Part shown: positions 63,035 through 64,000 of the stretch, one piece after another
Position numbering within the stretch: position 1 is the first letter of the stretch
How the letters are laid out: every line of letters begins with the position of its first letter
From: Bacteroidetes bacterium HGW-Bacteroidetes-2
Lineage (GTDB): Bacteria; Bacteroidota; Bacteroidia; Flavobacteriales; Flavobacteriaceae
NCBI GenBank assembly: GCA_002842575.1
Contig: PHDJ01000004.1
Coordinates: 98,829-162,828, forward strand
Length of the DNA: 64,000 nucleotides
Direction: 5' to 3'
The notes under the pieces: generated by a model
Told to the model about the DNA's origin: nothing
Databases searched by the model: none
What the model saw: only the letters and a program-made list of their open reading frames with translations
Translations under genes and position numbers: made by a program

Positions 63035-63449
63035 ATGGAAACATTAAGTATTCAAAAAGAAGCCGCCGTCAAGGCGCACGAAAACGCCAAAACCTCCGGC
63101 AAGAAATTACTGGAGGATCTATTTGGAAAAAAGACCTTTCAAAAGGACGTGATGGAGCGCGTCAAAACATTTGGTGATGTTCTGAAGGAATTGGACATCC
63201 ATACAGGACATTTTGAAAACTCCCTTATTGGGCTCTCAGATGATGAACAGGCTTATCGAAAAGCAAAGCTTATCGTCCAAGCCCTTAACGAAGGATGGAC
63301 ACCGGACTGGACAGATAGCAGCCAGGGCAAGTACTATCCTTGGTTTAATATGGACGACAGTTCCGCGCCTTCCGGCTTTTCGTGCGACGACTCAATATGC
63401 CGGAGAGCAGTTCATTGACATTTACCGTGAATTATTCATCCTTAAATAA
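63035..63449 (+). pseudogene. DGR target gene 1, variable region deleted and frameshifted
   Basis: The frame from 63035 encodes a 127-residue product ending at 63418. Its last part has EGWTPDWTDSSQGKYYPWFNMDDSSAPSGFS, homologous to target 2, then runs out of frame. The homologous tail (QYAGEQFIDIYRELFILK) continues in another frame to 63449. Compared with target 2 about 65 nt are missing after base 63392, which removes most of the variable region and shifts the frame. The N-terminus (METLSIQKEAAVKAHENAKTSGK and an acidic part) differs from target 2. The loss is either real or an assembly error between near-identical repeats. Confidence 0.75.
63359..63392 (+). repeat. Truncated variable region VR1
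   Basis: 34 nt match the first 34 nt of the template repeat with two differences, at 63384 and 63386, both template A to G. After 63392 the match stops and the target 2-like gene tail begins. Confidence 0.8.
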
Positions 63450-63455
63450 ATAACT

Positions 63456-63845
63456 ATGACAACAATCAAATCATTTGAAGATGCCTGTAAGGTATTGAAT
63501 CTCGAACCTGAAAAAGTAACCCCGGACTTTTCAATGTTCCCGGAGAAACACCAAAAAGCAATGACAGCACATGCCAAGCTTGTGATCATTGCAGAAGCAA
63601 TCAATTTTGTAGAAAATGACAACAAGCCCTGGTCACCAGATTGGACAAACGGAAAGTGGGATAAATACTGTCCTTGGTTCGATATGAACAATGGTTCCGC
63701 GCCTTCCGGCTTTTCGTACTTCGACTACGCTTACTGGCGCTCGACTACGAATGTCGGCTCCCGCCTTTGCTTTATTTCAAGTGAAGCGGCCAGATATGCC
63801 GGTAAGCAATTTATTGACCTCTACAGAGATTATTTTGTAATCTAA
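63456..63845 (+). CDS. DGR target gene 2
   Basis: A 129-residue protein with a helical N-terminal half, then a WSPDWTNGKWDKYCPWFDM segment and the variable region encoding GSAPSGFSYFDYAYW through VGSRLCF, then a constant tail SSEAARYAGKQFIDLYRDYFVI. Similar small proteins with a variable segment before YAGKQF tails occur in DGRs of Bacteroidota phages. The G-S-R-L-C-F end resembles the G-F-R-L-V of C-type-lectin-fold targets, so a ligand-binding role is likely. The ligand is unknown, and the protein is far shorter than a tail fibre. Confidence 0.85.
   Translation: MTTIKSFEDACKVLNLEPEKVTPDFSMFPEKHQKAMTAHAKLVIIAEAINFVENDNKPWSPDWTNGKWDKYCPWFDMNNGSAPSGFSYFDYAYWRSTTNVGSRLCFISSEAARYAGKQFIDLYRDYFVI
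63693..63770 (+). repeat. Variable region VR2
   Basis: 78 nt aligned without gaps to the template repeat. There are 11 differences, all at positions where the template has A (to G 4, T 4, C 3); none of the 59 non-A positions differ. Eight encoded residues change (S-G, N-F, D-A, N-Y, N-R, N-T, S-G, H-R) and one change is silent. Confidence 0.95.
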
Positions 63846-63858
63846 ACTGAAACGGTTG

Positions 63859-63993
63859 TGAGATACTTGAGTTGTAGTTCCGCGCCTTCCGGCTTTTCGT
63901 ACAACGACTACGATAACTGGAACTCGAATACGAATGTCAGCTCCCACCTATGCAAAAGAAAAACATAGTGTCTCAAACCCTGCCAACACGGCA
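63859..63993 (+). ncRNA. Probable TR-containing RNA with closing stem
   Basis: TGAGATACT (63859-63867) pairs with AGTGTCTCA (63967-63975), nine pairs with one G-U, so the template repeat sits in a loop closed by a stem. A further hairpin TGCC/GGCA follows at 63980-63993. DGR template RNAs carry structured flanks needed for cDNA priming, and this could be such a flank. Transcript ends are not known. Confidence 0.45.
63876..63953 (+). repeat. Template repeat (TR) of the diversity-generating retroelement
   Basis: A 78-nt non-coding copy of the variable region located 30 nt after target 2. Read in the target frame it encodes Asn-rich text (Y-N-D-Y-D-N-W-N-S-N-T-N), with AAC/AAT codons at the varying positions, the usual design that lets adenine mutagenesis reach many residues but few stops. 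It contains 19 A. The reverse transcriptase expected nearby lies beyond the window edge. Confidence 0.92.
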
Positions 63994-64000
63994 AAAAAAC

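Noticed and set aside
63213..63449. Independent 78-codon gene overlapping DGR target 1
   Set aside because: Only its last 18 codons are meaningful; they are the frame-shifted tail of target 1.
53600..64000. CRISPR array or phage-encoded defence locus
   Set aside because: The repeated sequences at the right end are TR/VR copies with A-specific differences, not regularly spaced direct repeats, and no Cas-like gene is present.

Overview
The window looks like a chromosome segment of an AT-rich Bacteroidota, most probably a flavobacterium. Reasons: promoters with the phylum-specific -7 element TAnnTTTG, a fused CcoNO oxidase subunit, a Sec/lipoprotein-type (clade II) NosZ, PspC/PadR and TonB/lipoprotein gene families, and SD-poor AT-rich leaders. 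From about 53 kb to the right edge the sequence becomes visibly richer in G+C and turns into the left part of a Mu-like transposable prophage.

Bases 1-31.6 kb: low-oxygen respiration and denitrification. The 3' part of the copper ATPase ccoI is followed by an ADP-forming acetyl-CoA synthetase (minus strand) and then ccoS-ccoNO-ccoQ-ccoP-ccoG-cytochrome b-ccoH(fixH)-TauE/DsbD-like-acyl-CoA transferase on the plus strand. Next come a pseudouridine synthase, thioredoxin, a Crp/Fnr regulator without Fe-S cysteines, a small operon with a truncated hemoglobin, a DnaJ/CbpM pair, and an NAD salvage pair (pncB, pncA). On the minus strand lie a nirK operon (nirK with fused cytochrome c, nirV, sco, hemerythrin, membrane proteins) and nadA-nadB-norC-norB.

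Bases 32.7-52.7 kb: an Rrf2 regulator, a TonB receptor with a Met/His-rich lipoprotein and a small Cys protein (possible copper uptake), class II ribonucleotide reductase, the Fe-S repair protein Ric, nosY-F-D-L plus a membrane gene, nosZ with fasciclin and cytochrome c genes, uspA-hemN, and a PadR/PspC/DUF2807 operon. No nitrate reductase is seen. The genes present would carry nitrite to N2. Many of these operons share an ATGAY-N4-RTCAT palindrome centred almost exactly 30 bp upstream of a TAnnTTTG element. The Crp/Fnr protein at 14.7 kb is the obvious candidate reader.

Bases ~52.9-64 kb: prophage. A leftward repressor, a small HTH protein, a MuA-like transposase, a MuB-like ATPase, a second P-loop ATPase, DUF3164, GemA/gp16, DUF4406 and a run of small overlapping genes. 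Two non-coding gaps carry the same tRNA acceptor/T-arm-like minihelix (54.4 and 60.0 kb). The first lies in a leader that ends in a terminator just ahead of the transposase.

The most striking system is at the right edge: a diversity-generating retroelement (DGR). A 78-nt template repeat (63876-63953) matches the end of a small gene (63693-63770) with 11 differences, every one at a template adenine. A second target upstream retains only the first 34 nt of the variable region, followed by a frame-shifting deletion. The reverse transcriptase should lie just beyond base 64000 and is not visible.
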